Assembly (NCBI GenBank): GCA_021323695.1
Contig: JAJPKN010000055.1
Location: 1-64,000 of the forward strand
Direction: 5' to 3'
Source of the DNA: Actinomycetota bacterium
GTDB taxonomy: Bacteria > Actinomycetota > Acidimicrobiia > Acidimicrobiales > Palsa-688
Length of the DNA: 64,000 nt
The translations under genes and the position numbers were made by a program. The notes beneath the pieces are model-generated. The model was not told where the DNA came from. It did no database searches and saw only the letters and a list, made by a program, of their open reading frames with translations. This document shows, in pieces, positions 40,231-48,940 of this stretch. Each line of letters starts with the position of its first letter. Position 1 is the first letter of the stretch.

Positions 40231-41973
40231 GTGGCCGGGCGGTTGGCACCGGGTAGCCACGGCCCCCTCTGGGCCGGCACCAGGCACGAGGCCGAGGTTG
40301 ACGTGCTGGTCGTCGGTTCCGGGGTGGCCGGCCTGGCAGTGGCCCTCAGCCTGGCCGGTAGCCTGCGGATGGCTGTCGTGTCCAAGGAGCCCGAGGGGGG
40401 AGGGAGCACCCTGCTGGCTCAGGGTGGTATCGCTGCCGCCCTGGGCCCGGGTGATGCCTGGGAGCTGCACGCAGCCGACACCCTGGCGGCCGCCGCCGGC
40501 CTGGGGGACCCGGGGGCAGCCGCGGTGGTGGCCAGCGAGGCGCCCGAGGCCGTGGCTGCCCTAAGGCAGTGGGGGGTGAACTTCGACGAGGGTGCCCTGG
40601 CCCGCGAAGGCGGCCACAGCCGGGCACGGGTGGCCCACGCCCGAGGGGACGCCACGGGGGCAGAGATAAGCAGGGCCCTGGTCGGGGCCGCCCGGCAGGC
40701 GGGAGTGGCCATGATGGGGAGCAGTTTCCTGCTCGACCTGGCCACTTCACCCGCTGACGGGTCGGTGACCGGGGCGGTCGTGTGGGACGGTGCGGCGCCG
40801 GTACTGGTCACGGCCAAGACGGTGGTCCTCGCCACGGGGGGCTACGGCCAGCTCTGGGCGGCCACCACCAGCCCGCCGGCCTGCAGCGGCGACGGCCTGG
40901 CAGCCGCCTTCCGAGCCGGTGCCCAGCTCGCCGACCTGGAGTTTGTCCAGTTCCATCCGACCGGCCTGGCCCTTGGCACAGATCCGCGGCCGCTCGCCAC
41001 CGAGGCGTTGCGCGGAGCCGGTGCCCGCCTGCGCGACGCTACGGGAGAGTACCTGCACGGCGACCCTGCCGGCGACCTGGCCCCCCGGGACGTGGTGAGC
41101 AGGTCGATGGCCCAGCGCATGGCCGCGTTGGGCGCGGCTCATTGCTTCTTGGACGCCACTGGCATCAAGGAGACGTCCCTGGTGGAAAGGTTCCCGACGT
41201 TCGTGGCCACGTGCCGGTCGGCTGGCCTGGACCCCAGCCGGCAATGGGTGCCCGTCGCCCCTACCGCCCACTACACCATGGGCGGGGCCCTGAGCGACAT
41301 CGACGGCCGTACCACCTTGGAGGGCCTGATGGCCGTGGGCGAAGTAGCCTCCAGCGGCCTGCACGGGGCCAACCGGTTGGCCTCCAACTCCCTGTTGGAG
41401 GGGGTGGTCATCGGGCGCCGGGCCGCGGCCGTCCTGCTCGCCGAGGCCGGCCGGGCACACCCACGCCGCTGCGTGGCCCTGGACGAGGTGTTGGACGGCC
41501 CCGACGGGGCGGCCGGCGCCGAGGGCGACGCCCGGAGCTACGCCGAGGCCGGAAGCCGGGCCCAGCCGCGCAGGGCAGGCCCGGCGGCCGACCGCTACGG
41601 CCGAGCCGGCCTGCGGGCGGCGGTGCAGCAGGGCGCGGGGGTGGTGAGGGACGCCAGCCAGCTCCAGCACCTGGCCGGGCAGCTGGCGGCTTGGCCGTTG
41701 GCGAGGCCGGGCCCGGAAGGCTGGGAGATGGGGGGCCCGGAAGGCTGGGAGCTGGGGAACATGGTCCTGGTCGGGCGGCTGGTGGCGGCTTTGGCGCTGC
41801 GGCGCTGCGAATCGCGGGGCGCCCACTGGCGGGCCGACTACCCTGCACCGCACCCCGACTGGCGTACCCGTCAGGTCGTGGGCCTGGGCCCGACGGGCAG
41901 GGTGGCAGTGGGCAACCTGGAGGTGGCGGCCGCGTCCCCGTCCCGGCACCCCGAGATCTCGGTCCTGCGGTGA
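40231..41973 (+). CDS. nadB: L-aspartate oxidase
   Basis: FAD enzyme oxidising L-aspartate to iminoaspartate for NadA. The 580 residues have the dinucleotide motif VDVLVVGSGVAGLAVALSLA near 23, STLLAQGGIAAAL, the active region VQFHPTGLAL near 245, PTAHYTMGGALSDIDGRT near 345 and GLHGANRLASNSLLEGVV near 375, as in the succinate dehydrogenase flavoprotein family. Residues near 493-508 contain a doubled 8-residue unit GPEGWE-M/L-G from a 24-bp tandem duplication (41709-41756), probably in a loop. GTG start with GGAGGGGG upstream. Confidence 0.95.
   Translation: MAGRLAPGSHGPLWAGTRHEAEVDVLVVGSGVAGLAVALSLAGSLRMAVVSKEPEGGGSTLLAQGGIAAALGPGDAWELHAADTLAAAAGLGDPGAAAVVASEAPEAVAALRQWGVNFDEGALAREGGHSRARVAHARGDATGAEISRALVGAARQAGVAMMGSSFLLDLATSPADGSVTGAVVWDGAAPVLVTAKTVVLATGGYGQLWAATTSPPACSGDGLAAAFRAGAQLADLEFVQFHPTGLALGTDPRPLATEALRGAGARLRDATGEYLHGDPAGDLAPRDVVSRSMAQRMAALGAAHCFLDATGIKETSLVERFPTFVATCRSAGLDPSRQWVPVAPTAHYTMGGALSDIDGRTTLEGLMAVGEVASSGLHGANRLASNSLLEGVVIGRRAAAVLLAEAGRAHPRRCVALDEVLDGPDGAAGAEGDARSYAEAGSRAQPRRAGPAADRYGRAGLRAAVQQGAGVVRDASQLQHLAGQLAAWPLARPGPEGWEMGGPEGWELGNMVLVGRLVAALALRRCESRGAHWRADYPAPHPDWRTRQVVGLGPTGRVAVGNLEVAAASPSRHPEISVLR
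41709..41756. repeat. 24-bp in-frame tandem duplication inside nadB
   Basis: Two copies, 41709-41732 and 41733-41756, differ at one base (Met versus Leu codon). It adds eight residues without breaking the frame. Confidence 0.85.
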
Positions 41974-42032
41974 GGCACCTGCCGTGCCGCTCCTGCCATG
42001 AGGCGCTTGGCGTGCGCCCGCGGAGGCCATAG

Positions 42033-43010
42033 TTGTCGTCCCACCCAGGGCCAAGCCCCCAGCCGGGCCCGCTGCCAAGCCCAGGGCCCGGCCCAGCGCC
42101 GGCCGGGGTGACAGCCGGCCCGTCGTCGGCGCGGCTGGAGCCGCCCTGGCAAGAGCTTCGCTCGCTCGTGGCCAGGGCCGTGGCCGAGGACCTGCCCGCC
42201 GGCGACCCCACGGGGGCGCTGGTGGGGGAACGGCCAGCTCGCGCCCTGCTCGTGACCCGCCAACGCGGGGTCGTGGCCGGCCTTCTTGCGGCCCAGGTGG
42301 TGCTGGACGAGGTAAGCGCCCGGCTCGGTACGGGGAAGGCCGAGGCCGAGCTGCAGGTGACCGACGGGGCCAAGGTGGAGGCCGACACCCAGTTGGGCGT
42401 GCTCAGCGGCCCGGCCGCCACCCTCCTGGCCGCTGAGCGCACTGTCCTCAACCTGGTGGGCCACCTCTCGGGCGTGGCCACGGCCACCGCGGCCTTGGTG
42501 GACGCCGTTGCCGGCACCGGTGCAGTGGTGCGCGACACCCGCAAGACCTTGCCTGGGCTGCGAGCGGTCGAGAAGTACGCCGTGCGCTGCGGTGGCGGGG
42601 AGAACCACCGGATGAGCCTTTCCGATGCCATCTTGTTGAAGGACAACCATGCAGCATGCCTGGGGGGCGTGGGCGCCGCCCTGGAACGGCTGCGGTCCTC
42701 CGCCAGCCCCCTGCCGGTCGAGGTCGAGGTGGACAACCTGGGCGAACTGGACGAGGCCCTGGCCCGGGGGGCGAAGGTCGTGCTGCTCGACAACTTCTCG
42801 CTGCCGGACATCAAGCGGGCGGTCGCCCGGGCCGCCAGCTATGGGGCCGTGCTGGAAGCCTCCGGGGGGCTCAGCGCCGCCAACGTGCGGGCGGTAGCCG
42901 AGTGCGGTGTGCGCTACGTGGCTGTAGGGGCGGTGACCCACTCCGCGCCCGCCCTCGACATCGGCCTCGATTGGCCGGGCACCGCCACCTGGCTGCCAGC
43001 CAGGCCCTGA
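42033..43010 (+). CDS. nadC: Nicotinate-nucleotide pyrophosphorylase (carboxylating)
   Basis: Quinolinate phosphoribosyltransferase, third enzyme of the operon, making nicotinate mononucleotide. The 325 residues show AVAEDLPAGDPTGAL near 50, NLVGHLSGVATATAALVDA near 140, VRDTRKTLPGLRAVEKYAVRCGGGENHR near 168 with the catalytic base and phosphate ligands, KDNH, VEVEVDNLGELDEAL and VLLDNFSLPDI. A Pro/Gly-rich N-terminal tail of about 38 residues precedes the core. TTG 42033 is supported by GGAGG at 7 bases. Confidence 0.95.
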   Translation: MSSHPGPSPQPGPLPSPGPGPAPAGVTAGPSSARLEPPWQELRSLVARAVAEDLPAGDPTGALVGERPARALLVTRQRGVVAGLLAAQVVLDEVSARLGTGKAEAELQVTDGAKVEADTQLGVLSGPAATLLAAERTVLNLVGHLSGVATATAALVDAVAGTGAVVRDTRKTLPGLRAVEKYAVRCGGGENHRMSLSDAILLKDNHAACLGGVGAALERLRSSASPLPVEVEVDNLGELDEALARGAKVVLLDNFSLPDIKRAVARAASYGAVLEASGGLSAANVRAVAECGVRYVAVGAVTHSAPALDIGLDWPGTATWLPARP

Positions 43011-43168
43011 CCCGGGGCGGTCGGGCCCGGCCCTAACAATGGGGAGCATCCCCGATGCCCGGCCCACGCCGACCGGCCTATGGTGGGCCGGCGCACCGCT
43101 TTTGGGGCGCCGTAAGCCAACTGACAGGTACAGGCGCCGGGCAAGGGCCGGGCCGGAGGAAGGTCGAT

Positions 43169-43873
43169 ATGAGGTTCACCAAGTTCGTAGCCGTGCTGGC
43201 TGTTGGGGTGCCGTTCGGGGCCCTGGCCGCCACCGGTGCCGGGAGCGCCCAGGCCAGCCCCGACCGGCCGGCCCAGCTGGTCCTGCTCGGCAGCTCGGGC
43301 GCCGGCTCGCGGCTGCAAAAGATCGAGTCGGCCGCCAGCCGGGAGGCCAAGGCCACCTTCAAGCTCACCTACACGTCCAAGGGCTCGGACGGCACGTCGT
43401 CGGTGACGCTCGAGCAGAAGCCTCCCGAGCAGCTGTTCAAGTCGGCGGACGGAGAGGTCATCTTCAACGGTAAGAAGACCTACTACTGCTCCACCTCGGG
43501 TACCACCACGTGCCTGGTCTACTCGGTCGCCGGGGCCAGCCCCCTCGGGTCGATGATGGAGGTGTACGCCGCGGGCACCTACGTCGACGTCATGAGGAGC
43601 TGGCAAGGCTTGATCGCTGAGCACATCTTGGGCTACCGGGTCTCGTTCTCCCGGGCAAGGTTCGCCGGCCAGCCCTCTGAGTGCGTGACTTGGGCCTACC
43701 AGGGCGACAACGTCAAGTACTGCGTAACCGACAGCGGCGTGCTTGCCTACGTGGGCAGCTGGGGCAAGTCGGCCGGTGGCACCACCACGTTCGCCCTGAC
43801 CAGTTATTCGCCACGGGTCAACAGCTCCGACTTTTCGGTGCCGCGCGGGGCGACCATCTCGACCCTGCCTTGA
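43169..43873 (+). CDS. Secreted protein of unknown function
   Basis: A 234-residue exported protein. Signal peptide MRFTKFVAVLAVGVPFGALA with cleavage near SAQAS. The mature part has beta-rich features (FKLTYTSKGSDGTSSVTLEQ, then KPPEQLFKSADGEVIFN), two cysteine pairs (YYCSTSGTTTCL and SECVTWAYQGDNVKYC) and a conserved-looking SPRVNSSDFSVPRGA end. The fold recalls LolA/LppX-like lipid-binding beta barrels, but I cannot assign it. ATG 43169 is chosen because GGAGGAAGG lies 5 bases upstream; the frame is open back to 43055. Codes alone between nadC and the carboxylase. Confidence 0.75.
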   Translation: MRFTKFVAVLAVGVPFGALAATGAGSAQASPDRPAQLVLLGSSGAGSRLQKIESAASREAKATFKLTYTSKGSDGTSSVTLEQKPPEQLFKSADGEVIFNGKKTYYCSTSGTTTCLVYSVAGASPLGSMMEVYAAGTYVDVMRSWQGLIAEHILGYRVSFSRARFAGQPSECVTWAYQGDNVKYCVTDSGVLAYVGSWGKSAGGTTTFALTSYSPRVNSSDFSVPRGATISTLP

Positions 43874-43897
43874 CTACCCGGGCCTGACCGGGCCCCT

Positions 43898-45802
43898 TCA
43901 GGCGGTGGCCTCCTCAGGGGGGGCAGGGCCGACCACGGCCACCACGTCACCTGCGCCCACCAGGGCCCCGGGCCCGACCCGGACCTCCAGCACCGTCCCG
44001 GCGGACTGGCTGACGATGTTGTTCTCCATCTTCATCGCCTCCAGCACGCACACCGGCTGGCCTGCTTCCACTGTGTCACCCGGGCGGACCAGCACCTTGA
44101 CCACCGTGCCCTGCATGGGGACGGTGACCTCGCCCCCCCTGGCGCTGGTGGCGGGCGGCGGGCCCGAGCTCGCCTGCCCCCGGCCGGTGCGAGCGCCATG
44201 TCCTGGCCCCGCCCGTCGGGGGGACGGGTTGGCCAGGCTGGCCCCCGAGCCAGCCAAGCTGGGGGCGGGCAGCGTGGCCCCGGGGGCGGCGGCCGGGTGC
44301 CGGTCGGGTGGCGACGGCACCCACACGCTCACCGAATAGAGGCGCCCGTCCACCTCGACCTGCACGTCACGGCGTTCGAGCTCGTTGTCCCGCCGGGGCG
44401 GCGGAGAAGGGCCGGTGGCCCCTGGGGCGGTCATGGTGCGGGGGGCGGGCAGTGCCAGGTCAGCTCTGGTTTCCAGCCAGGTGGTGGAGTGGGACACGGA
44501 AGCAAAGTCCGGGTGGGAGAGCACAGCCAGGTGGGCCGGGATGGTGGTGGGGACACCGTCAACCTCGGTCTCCTGCAGGGCGCGCACCAGCCGTCGGCGG
44601 GCCGCCTCCCGGTCAGGGCCCCAGGCGACCACCTTGGCGACCAGGTTGTCGTAGAACTGGCTCACCGTGTCCCCGGCTTCGTAGCCGGCGTCGGTCCTCA
44701 CCCACGGGCCGCCGGCCAGGCGTAGCCGCTCCAGCCTCCCCGGCGTGGGGGTGAACGCCCCGCCGGACGGGTCCTCGGCGTTGACCCTGGCCTCGATGGC
44801 ATGGCCCCGCAGTTGGACGTCGGCCTGGGAGAACCCGAGGGGCTCGCCGCTGGCCACCCGCAGCTGCAGCGCCACCAGGTCCAGCCCGGTGACCATTTCG
44901 GTGACCGGGTGCTCGACCTGCAGCCGGGTGTTCATCTCCAGGAAGTAGAACTCCCCGTCCTGGTAGATGAGCTCGACTGTGCCCGCGCCCACGTAACCGC
45001 AGGCACGGGCCAGCTGCACCGCGGCCTGTCCCATCCGGTCCGCCAGCTCCGGGGCCAGCTCGGGGGCAGGCGCCTCCTCCACCAGTTTTTGGTGCCGCCG
45101 TTGCACCGAGCAGTCCCGGGTGCCCAGGTGGACCGCGTTGCCCAAGGTGTCGGCGAAGACCTGGACTTCGACGTGGCGCGGCCACGTCAGGTACTTCTCC
45201 AGGTAGCACTCGGGACGCCCGAACGCCTTTTCGGCTTCCCGCTGGGCCGACTCCAGCGCCGCCGCCGCGTCCGCCGCCGAGCTGACGACCCTCATGCCCC
45301 GGCCGCCGCCGCCGTAAGCGGCCTTGACCGCCACCGGCCAGCCGTTGGCTTCCCCGAACGACACCACCTCGTCTGGGCCGGCCAGGGCCTCGAAGGTGCC
45401 CGGGACAGGCGCCAGGCCGGCACGCTCGGCTGCCTTGCGGCTGGAGATCTTGTCGCCCATGACCTCGATGGCCTCGGGCGGCGGGCCCACCCAGGTAGCC
45501 CCCGCCGCGACGACGGCCCGAGCGAAACCGGCGTTCTCGGCCAGGAAGCCGTACCCCGGGTGGGCCCCGTCCGCACCCGAACGGGCCAGGACGTCGAGGA
45601 TCTTGCCTACGTCCAGGTAGCTCTCGGCTGCGGTCGACCCCCCGAGGCTGTAGGCTTCGTCCGCCATGCGCACGTGCAGCGCACCGCGGTCCGGCTCCGA
45701 GTAGACCGCGACGGAGGCGATGCCGAGCTCACGACAAGCGCGCGCCACGCGCACGGCGACCTCGCCCCGGTTGGCGATGAGCAGCTTGTTCAACTTGGGC
45801 AT
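43898..45802 (-). CDS. accA: Acyl-CoA carboxylase alpha subunit (biotin carboxylase + BCCP)
   Basis: Biotin-dependent carboxylase subunit, 634 residues: ATP-dependent carboxylation of biotin, for acetyl- or propionyl-CoA carboxylase in actinobacteria. The biotin carboxylase N-domain (KLLIANRGEVAVRVARACRE), ATP-grasp (VKAAYGGGGRGMRVV near 160, FLEMNTRLQVEHPVTEMVTG near 285) and C-domain are complete. A Pro/Ala/Gly-rich linker follows, and the BCCP domain at the end has the biotinyl Lys in LEAMKMENNI near 598. It is divergent from the biotin ligase gene that would load it. The usual accB/pccB carboxyltransferase partner is not in this window. Confidence 0.92.
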   Translation of the reverse strand: MPKLNKLLIANRGEVAVRVARACRELGIASVAVYSEPDRGALHVRMADEAYSLGGSTAAESYLDVGKILDVLARSGADGAHPGYGFLAENAGFARAVVAAGATWVGPPPEAIEVMGDKISSRKAAERAGLAPVPGTFEALAGPDEVVSFGEANGWPVAVKAAYGGGGRGMRVVSSAADAAAALESAQREAEKAFGRPECYLEKYLTWPRHVEVQVFADTLGNAVHLGTRDCSVQRRHQKLVEEAPAPELAPELADRMGQAAVQLARACGYVGAGTVELIYQDGEFYFLEMNTRLQVEHPVTEMVTGLDLVALQLRVASGEPLGFSQADVQLRGHAIEARVNAEDPSGGAFTPTPGRLERLRLAGGPWVRTDAGYEAGDTVSQFYDNLVAKVVAWGPDREAARRRLVRALQETEVDGVPTTIPAHLAVLSHPDFASVSHSTTWLETRADLALPAPRTMTAPGATGPSPPPRRDNELERRDVQVEVDGRLYSVSVWVPSPPDRHPAAAPGATLPAPSLAGSGASLANPSPRRAGPGHGARTGRGQASSGPPPATSARGGEVTVPMQGTVVKVLVRPGDTVEAGQPVCVLEAMKMENNIVSQSAGTVLEVRVGPGALVGAGDVVAVVGPAPPEEATA

Positions 45803-45810
45803 GTGCCCCT

Positions 45811-45865
45811 CAGCACCTCCTCAGCACCTCCTGCCGGCTGCCGGCCTCAGCACCTCCTCAGCGGC
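45811..45865. repeat. Short tandem repeats between accA and birA
   Basis: CCTCAGCACCT-type units occur at least four times, with a CCGGCTGCCGG inverted repeat in between. The 70-odd bases are the shared upstream region of two divergent genes. Confidence 0.6.
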
Positions 45866-45915
45866 TCTGGCCGGTGCCAGCCCCGGCACCTCCGGCAGTC
45901 TGCCAGGCTTGGAGG

Positions 45916-46677
45916 GTGCTCGTCGACGATGCCGCTCGTGCTCGCCTGGCTGGTTGCCGGTTTGCCAACGTGGTGGAACAGCCCGAGGTGACGTCCACCA
46001 ACTCGGTCCTGGCTGAGCTGGCCCGACAGGGGGCGCCCGATGGCCTGGTGCTGGTGGCCGACTACCAGAGCGCCGGCCGGGGCCGTCTCGACCGGCGCTG
46101 GGAGTCACCCGCGGGCAAGTCGTTGCTGGTCTCGGTGCTGCTGCGCCCGGAGCCGGCTTGGCTGCCGCCAGCGCGCCACCACCTGGCTGTGGCTGCCTGC
46201 GCGCTCGCGCTGGCCGATGCCTGCGAGCGGGCCACCGGCGTGAGCCCGCGGCTCAAGTGGCCCAACGACCTGGTGGTGGGGGACCTGAAGCTGGCCGGCT
46301 TGCTGGCCGAAGGGCCGGGGGACGGCTCCTTGGTGGTGGGCGCGGGGCTGAACGTCGGCTGGGCCCCCCCGGGCCAGGCGGCGACCTGCCTGGAGGCGGC
46401 TGCCGGCCAGCCGGTGGACCGGGGGGAGCTGCTGGTCGACTTCCTCCTCGGGCTGGGCTCCCTCTACGGCCGGTGGCCTGAGGTGCTGAGCCTCTACCGC
46501 CAGCGTTGCTCGACGATAGGCCGGGAGGTGGCGGTCGAGCACCGGGGGGTACCCGGCGAGCTGCGGGGCCGGGCCGTGGCGGTGGACGACAACGGGCGCC
46601 TGGTCGTGCAAGACAGCACCTCAGGGGCACAGGTGGTGGTGGCCGTGGGCGACGTCGTCCACGCCCACCACGTCTAG
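45916..46677 (+). CDS. birA: Biotin-[acetyl-CoA-carboxylase] ligase
   Basis: Attaches biotin to the BCCP domain of the adjacent carboxylase. The 253 residues have VEQPEVTSTNSVLAELARQG, the biotinyl-AMP loop ADYQSAGRGRLDRRWESPAG near 55, PRLKWPNDLVVGDLKLAGLL near 108 and VGAGLNVGW near 142. It lacks the N-terminal helix-turn-helix of E. coli BirA, so it is the monofunctional form. The start is uncertain: GTG 45916 matches the usual N-terminus; GTG 45874 would add 14 residues. C-terminal SH3-like domain ends at AVGDVVHAHHV. Confidence 0.92.
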   Translation: MLVDDAARARLAGCRFANVVEQPEVTSTNSVLAELARQGAPDGLVLVADYQSAGRGRLDRRWESPAGKSLLVSVLLRPEPAWLPPARHHLAVAACALALADACERATGVSPRLKWPNDLVVGDLKLAGLLAEGPGDGSLVVGAGLNVGWAPPGQAATCLEAAAGQPVDRGELLVDFLLGLGSLYGRWPEVLSLYRQRCSTIGREVAVEHRGVPGELRGRAVAVDDNGRLVVQDSTSGAQVVVAVGDVVHAHHV

Positions 46678-46752
46678 GGGCCCGCCCCGGCGGGCCGGAG
46701 GGGCGCCGGCCGCCCGCTCGAGGCGCTCGTGGCCCGGCGCGGCGCCAACGCC

Positions 46753-46758
46753 TAACCT
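46753..46758 (+). promoter_or_regulatory. -10 box of rmlA, leaderless type
   Basis: TAACCT ends 8 bases before the rmlA ATG, followed by CGG. The same TANCCT-CGG pattern precedes rmlB and the fucose LacI gene. Confidence 0.5.
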
Positions 46759-46766
46759 CGGTGAGG

Positions 46767-47876
46767 ATGAAGGCTCTGGTCCTCTCCGGAGGCTCGGGGA
46801 CCCGGCTGTACCCGATCACCCACACCCGGGCCAAGCAGCTGGTGCCCGTGGCCAACAAGCCGGTCCTTTTCTACGGGTTGGAGGCCATCGCCTCCGCCGG
46901 GATCAAGCAGGTGGGCATGGTCGTCGGGGACACCGCCGCCGAGGTGGAGGCCGCTGTGGGGGACGGCTCGCGCTGGGGCCTGGAGGTGAGCTACATCCGC
47001 CAGGAGGCCCCCCTCGGCCTGGCCCACGCCGTGCTCATCGCCCGTGACTTCCTGGGGGACGAGGACTTCGTCATGTACTTGGGCGACAACCTCCTCCAGC
47101 AGGACCTGGCCAAGTTCGTCGAACGCTTCGAGGACCAGCGCGCCCGAGCCAACGCCCCTCGCCTCGGCGCCGGCAGCCCGGTGGTGCCCTCGGCCCAGAT
47201 CCTGCTCGCCCACGTCCCTGACCCCCACCGCTTCGGCGTGGCCCAGCTGGACGGCGACGGCCACGTGGTCAGGCTGGTGGAAAAACCGGCCGAGCCGCCT
47301 TCCGACCTGGCCCTGGTCGGGGTTTACCTGTTCGACAAGAACATACACCAGGCTGTTCGTTCCATAAGGCCCTCGGCCCGCGGCGAACTGGAGATCACCG
47401 ATGCCATCCAGTGGCTGATCGAACAGGGCCAGACCGTCCTGTCGGAGATCCTGGCCGGGTGGTGGATCGACACGGGCAAGCTGACCCCCCTCCTCGATGC
47501 CAACCGGCTGCTGCTCGAAGGCATCGAGGCCCGCCTGGAGGGCGAGGTCGACGCTGACAGCCAGGTCGACGGCCGGGTCGTGCTCGAGGCGGGGGCCAAG
47601 CTGGTGCGCAGCCGGGTCCGCGGGCCGGCCGTCATCGGGGCCGGCACCCAGGTGGTGGACAGCTTCGTGGGCCCGTTCAGTGCCATCGGGCCCGGTTGCC
47701 TGGTCCAGGGTTCGGAGGTCGAGCACTCGGTCCTCATGGGCTCCACCCGAGTGGTGGACGCGGGGCGGATCGAGGACTCCTTGCTCGGCTATGGCGTAGA
47801 GGTGACCCGGAGCGCCCGCCGTCCCCGGGCGACCAGGCTCATGGTGGGCGACCACTGCGTCATTGACCTGTCTTGA
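46767..47876 (+). CDS. rmlA: Glucose-1-phosphate thymidylyltransferase, long form
   Basis: Makes dTDP-glucose, first step of dTDP-L-rhamnose synthesis for surface glycans. The 369 residues start MKALVLSGGSGTRLYPITHT (nucleotide loop) and continue AKQLVPVANKPVLFYGLEAI, VMYLGDNLL with the metal Asp, EKPAEPPSDLALVGVYLFD and WWIDTGK. The C-terminal left-handed beta-helix (from about 245, VDGRVVLEAGAKLVRSRVRG) makes it the long RmlA/StrD-like form of actinobacteria, about 70 residues longer than E. coli RmlA. Followed 60 bases later by rmlB. Confidence 0.93.
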   Translation: MKALVLSGGSGTRLYPITHTRAKQLVPVANKPVLFYGLEAIASAGIKQVGMVVGDTAAEVEAAVGDGSRWGLEVSYIRQEAPLGLAHAVLIARDFLGDEDFVMYLGDNLLQQDLAKFVERFEDQRARANAPRLGAGSPVVPSAQILLAHVPDPHRFGVAQLDGDGHVVRLVEKPAEPPSDLALVGVYLFDKNIHQAVRSIRPSARGELEITDAIQWLIEQGQTVLSEILAGWWIDTGKLTPLLDANRLLLEGIEARLEGEVDADSQVDGRVVLEAGAKLVRSRVRGPAVIGAGTQVVDSFVGPFSAIGPGCLVQGSEVEHSVLMGSTRVVDAGRIEDSLLGYGVEVTRSARRPRATRLMVGDHCVIDLS

Positions 47877-47922
47877 CGGCCGAGGTGCCGTCGGCTCCCC
47901 GGCCACCCAGCCCCCGAGCCGC

Positions 47923-47928
47923 TAGCCT
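47923..47928 (+). promoter_or_regulatory. -10 box of rmlB, leaderless type
   Basis: TAGCCT ends 7 bases before the rmlB ATG with no Shine-Dalgarno sequence. Confidence 0.5.
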
Positions 47929-47935
47929 CGGGCCA

Positions 47936-48940
47936 ATGAGGTTATTGGTGACGGGCGGGGCCGGGTTCATCGGTTCCAACTACGTGCGCTGGGCCCTGGC
48001 CAACACAGACGACCAGGTGACCGTGTACGACGCGCTCACCTACGCGGGCAACCTGGCCAACCTGCGGGACCTGGACGAGGCCTACGGGGGCCGGGGCGGC
48101 AGGTACCGGTTCGTGCACGCCAACATCTGCGACCTCGACGCCCTCCGGCCCGCCGTCGCCGGGCACGACGCGGTCTTGCACTTCGCGGCCGAAAGCCACG
48201 TCGACCGCTCCATCGCCGGCCCGGAGGACTTCGCCATGACCAACTGCGTAGGCACGAACCTGGTCATGCACGCTGCCCGGCTGGCCGGCGTGAGCCGGGT
48301 GGTGCACATCTCCACCGACGAGGTCTACGGCTCGGTGCCTGAGGGTGCCTCGCGCGAGGAGGACCGCCTGGAGCCCAGCTCGCCCTACTCGGCCTCCAAG
48401 GCCGGGTCGGACCTGATCGCCCTGTCGTACTTCACGACCTACGGCCTGCCGGTCATGGTCACCCGCTCCTCGAACAACTTCGGGCCCTGGCAGTACCCCG
48501 AAAAGGTGGTGCCCCTCTTCATAACCAACCTGCTCCAAGGCCTCAACGTGCCTCTGTACGGCGACGGGCTGAACCAGAGGGACTGGCTTTTCGTCGAGGA
48601 CAACTGCGCCGCCATCGACTTGGTGCTGAGGAGCGGCCAGCCGGGCCACGTCTACAACATCGGCGCTGGCAACCAGATGGCCAACCGTGAGCTCACCGAC
48701 CGCCTGCTCGCCCTGGCCGGTGCCGGGCCGGAGCGCATCGACTACGTGGCCGACCGTTTGGGCCACGACCGGCGCTATTGCGTCGACTCGTCCAAGGTGC
48801 GGGCCCTCGGCTGGCAGCCGGCGCACAGTTTCGACGAGGCTTTGGAACAGACGTTTTGCTGGTACCGGGACAACCGCTGGTGGTGGGAGCCCCTCCGGCC
48901 GGAGGCGGCCCGCGGGCCAGCGGTGGCCCCCCGGCGGTGA
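47936..48940 (+). CDS. rmlB: dTDP-glucose 4,6-dehydratase
   Basis: NAD-dependent dehydratase, second step of dTDP-L-rhamnose synthesis. The 334 residues show the Rossmann motif MRLLVTGGAGFIGSNYVRWA, the substrate loop YDALTYAGNLANL, HFAAESHVDRSI near 84, STDEVYGSV near 122 with catalytic residues, the Tyr-Lys pair SPYSASKAGSD near 150, TRSSNNFGPWQYPEKVVPLF and RDWLFVEDN. Length and motifs are those of RmlB/RfbB. The rmlD gene overlaps its stop by 4 bases. Confidence 0.95.
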   Translation: MRLLVTGGAGFIGSNYVRWALANTDDQVTVYDALTYAGNLANLRDLDEAYGGRGGRYRFVHANICDLDALRPAVAGHDAVLHFAAESHVDRSIAGPEDFAMTNCVGTNLVMHAARLAGVSRVVHISTDEVYGSVPEGASREEDRLEPSSPYSASKAGSDLIALSYFTTYGLPVMVTRSSNNFGPWQYPEKVVPLFITNLLQGLNVPLYGDGLNQRDWLFVEDNCAAIDLVLRSGQPGHVYNIGAGNQMANRELTDRLLALAGAGPERIDYVADRLGHDRRYCVDSSKVRALGWQPAHSFDEALEQTFCWYRDNRWWWEPLRPEAARGPAVAPRR